Part shown: positions 62,950-64,000 of the stretch, one piece after another
Position numbering within the stretch: the first letter of the stretch is position 1
How the letters are laid out: the number at the start of each line of letters is the position of its first letter
Source: Microbacterium sp. XT11
Lineage (GTDB): Bacteria; Actinomycetota; Actinomycetes; Actinomycetales; Microbacteriaceae
Direction of reading: 5' to 3'
Length of the DNA: 64,000 nt
Assembly (NCBI RefSeq): GCF_001513675.1
Contig: NZ_CP013859.1
Location: forward strand, 125,081-189,080
Program-made: the position numbers and the translations under genes
Notes under the pieces: model-generated
Told to the model about the DNA's origin: nothing
Databases searched by the model: none
Seen by the model: only the letters and a program-made list of their open reading frames with translations

Positions 62950-64000
62950 TCATCGGCGGATCGAGTCGTGGAACGGGTTCGGCTCGAGCGTGAAGTCGGT
63001 CGTGGCGTCGGCCCAGGTGCCTCCACCCGCCGCCGTGCGGCGGCGTTTCACCGCGGCGAGCGCCCGCGCCGCCGGGACACCGGCGAGAAGCGCCGTGCGC
63101 CCGGCGGCGCTGCGGTCTTCACGGCCCAGCACGCTCGCACGGTGCCATGCCTCGTGCAGCGCTCCTCCGCGGGCGGCGGGCACCCGGCGCGCAGGCAGGG
63201 CACCGGCCCTGCGCATCGCGACGAGGGCCTCGACTCGCTCCCACCACGTCGACTCCGCCTCCGGGTGGAAGTAGTTGTCACGCAGCCACCCGGGATGCGG
63301 ATGCCGGAACCGCCCGCCGACCACCTCATTGCGTCCGCCCAGCAGGCCGCTGCCGACGAACACCGTGTTGAGCAGCGACTTGCTGACGCCGAACGTGTCG
63401 AGCGCGATGACGGGAACGCCCTGAGCGACGGCCTCGATCGCCGCCGTCGAGCTCACGGTCACCAGGCCTGCGGCGGTCTGCAGCGCTCGCGACATGGGCT
63501 CGTACGAGAACACGAGGTTCTCGGGGCGGCGCCCGTCGAGCAGCTCCGCATAGCTGTCGCGCTCGAGGTGCGTCTCGGTCTCACCCGGGCGCGACCGCAG
63601 CTTCACGACGACACGGCGGTCGGGATCGGCGTATGCCGTGCGCAGCAGCAGTGTCGCGATCTCTGCCCGCTGCGAGCGCACCGCCGGTACGAGCGCTTGC
63701 GCCGCGAACACGATGTCGGTCGCGGGAGTCCGCCGTACGTGTCCGCCCGGAGAGACGGGGGAATCGATAGGCGCCGGCCGTTCGTCCACGAGAAGCCCGC
63801 CGACCGCGTGCGTGCCGGCGCGCTGCGGGCTCAGCATCCGCTCGCGCGGCCTCGCGAATGGCAGCGTCGCGAGCGCCGTCGGCACGTGCACGCCGATGCG
63901 CCGCCCGAGCTCGTCGAAGGCCCGCACCTCACGGTGGGAGTGCACGACGAGGAGATCGACGTGCCTGCGGTAGTCGAGCGCGCCGCGCTGCGCGGGGATC
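62950..64000 (-). CDS. Putative capsule-type glycosyltransferase (DUF6716-like), 5' end missing
   Basis: The frame is open and protein-like to the window edge (DYRRHVDLLVVHSHREVRAF), so the start is outside; at least 350 residues. The region VSSTAAIEAVAQGVPVIALDTFG resembles the nucleotide-sugar site of capsule (KpsC/S) and CDP-glycerol-type transferases. SKSLLNTVFVGSGLLGG and NYFHPEAESTW follow it. I recall similar proteins as DUF6716 putative glycosyltransferases; the product is not known. Confidence 0.55.
   Translation of the reverse strand, partial: IPAQRGALDYRRHVDLLVVHSHREVRAFDELGRRIGVHVPTALATLPFARPRERMLSPQRAGTHAVGGLLVDERPAPIDSPVSPGGHVRRTPATDIVFAAQALVPAVRSQRAEIATLLLRTAYADPDRRVVVKLRSRPGETETHLERDSYAELLDGRRPENLVFSYEPMSRALQTAAGLVTVSSTAAIEAVAQGVPVIALDTFGVSKSLLNTVFVGSGLLGGRNEVVGGRFRHPHPGWLRDNYFHPEAESTWWERVEALVAMRRAGALPARRVPAARGGALHEAWHRASVLGREDRSAAGRTALLAGVPAARALAAVKRRRTAAGGGTWADATTDFTLEPNPFHDSIRR

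Overview
The window looks like chromosomal DNA of a high-GC actinomycete, most likely a Microbacteriaceae member close to Microbacterium. Pointers are the very high GC, frequent GTG starts, a two-MaoC/murB operon, LAxTG-type surface anchoring, menaquinone genes, a mal-type ABC transporter, and ribosomal operons that lack rpsN and rpsD at their usual places. This assignment is inference from gene content; no 16S rRNA gene is present.

Layout. 1-5450: end of a zinc alcohol dehydrogenase, then (minus strand) two MaoC-type dehydratases with murB, a TauE/SafE permease, and (plus) an acyl-CoA ligase. 5549-22199: one long minus-strand ribosomal region, read in the order rpsJ, rplC, rplD, rplW, rplB, rpsS, rplV, rpsC, rplP, rpmC, rpsQ, rplN, rplX, rplE, rpsH, rplF, rplR, rpsE, rpmD, rplO, then secY, adk, map, a DsbA-like protein, infA, rpmJ, rpsM, rpsK, rpoA, rplQ. 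22200-23074: the long rpsJ leader and non-coding DNA. 23075-38500: a small Rv0909-type antitoxin-like gene, then an exopolysaccharide island: priming sugar transferase, DUF4012 protein, secreted glycoside hydrolase, galE, degenerate SGNH protein, GT4, EpsG-like polymerase, GT2, flippase, polysaccharide pyruvyl transferase, LAxTG surface protein and VanZ protein. The island separates tuf from rpsJ, which are normally adjacent. 38616-42999: the str operon rpsL, rpsG, fusA, tuf. 43332-50761: small membrane and hypothetical proteins, a PadR/HAAS pair and a malEFG operon. 50949-64000: YajQ, a GntR regulator with a structured leader, an alpha/beta hydrolase, FprA, menaquinone genes (prenyl synthase, menG, menF, menD), PPK2, a TetR remnant without its DNA-binding domain, an unusual tRNA-like element, and a partial glycosyltransferase.

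How it works together. The centre supplies translation, transcription (RpoA) and secretion (SecY) machinery. The island encodes a complete-looking Wzx/Wzy-type polysaccharide route: priming, chain assembly, pyruvylation, flipping, polymerisation, surface protein. Genes from 53.9 to 61.9 kb supply menaquinone and redox functions. A striking regulatory feature is that at least 17 genes have a TAnnnT -10 box 5-7 bases before the start codon and no Shine-Dalgarno, which predicts leaderless mRNAs. The most unusual non-coding piece is the 131-base divergent DUF402/menF spacer. It holds a 25-bp perfect inverted repeat and a four-run G-quadruplex motif on the two promoters.
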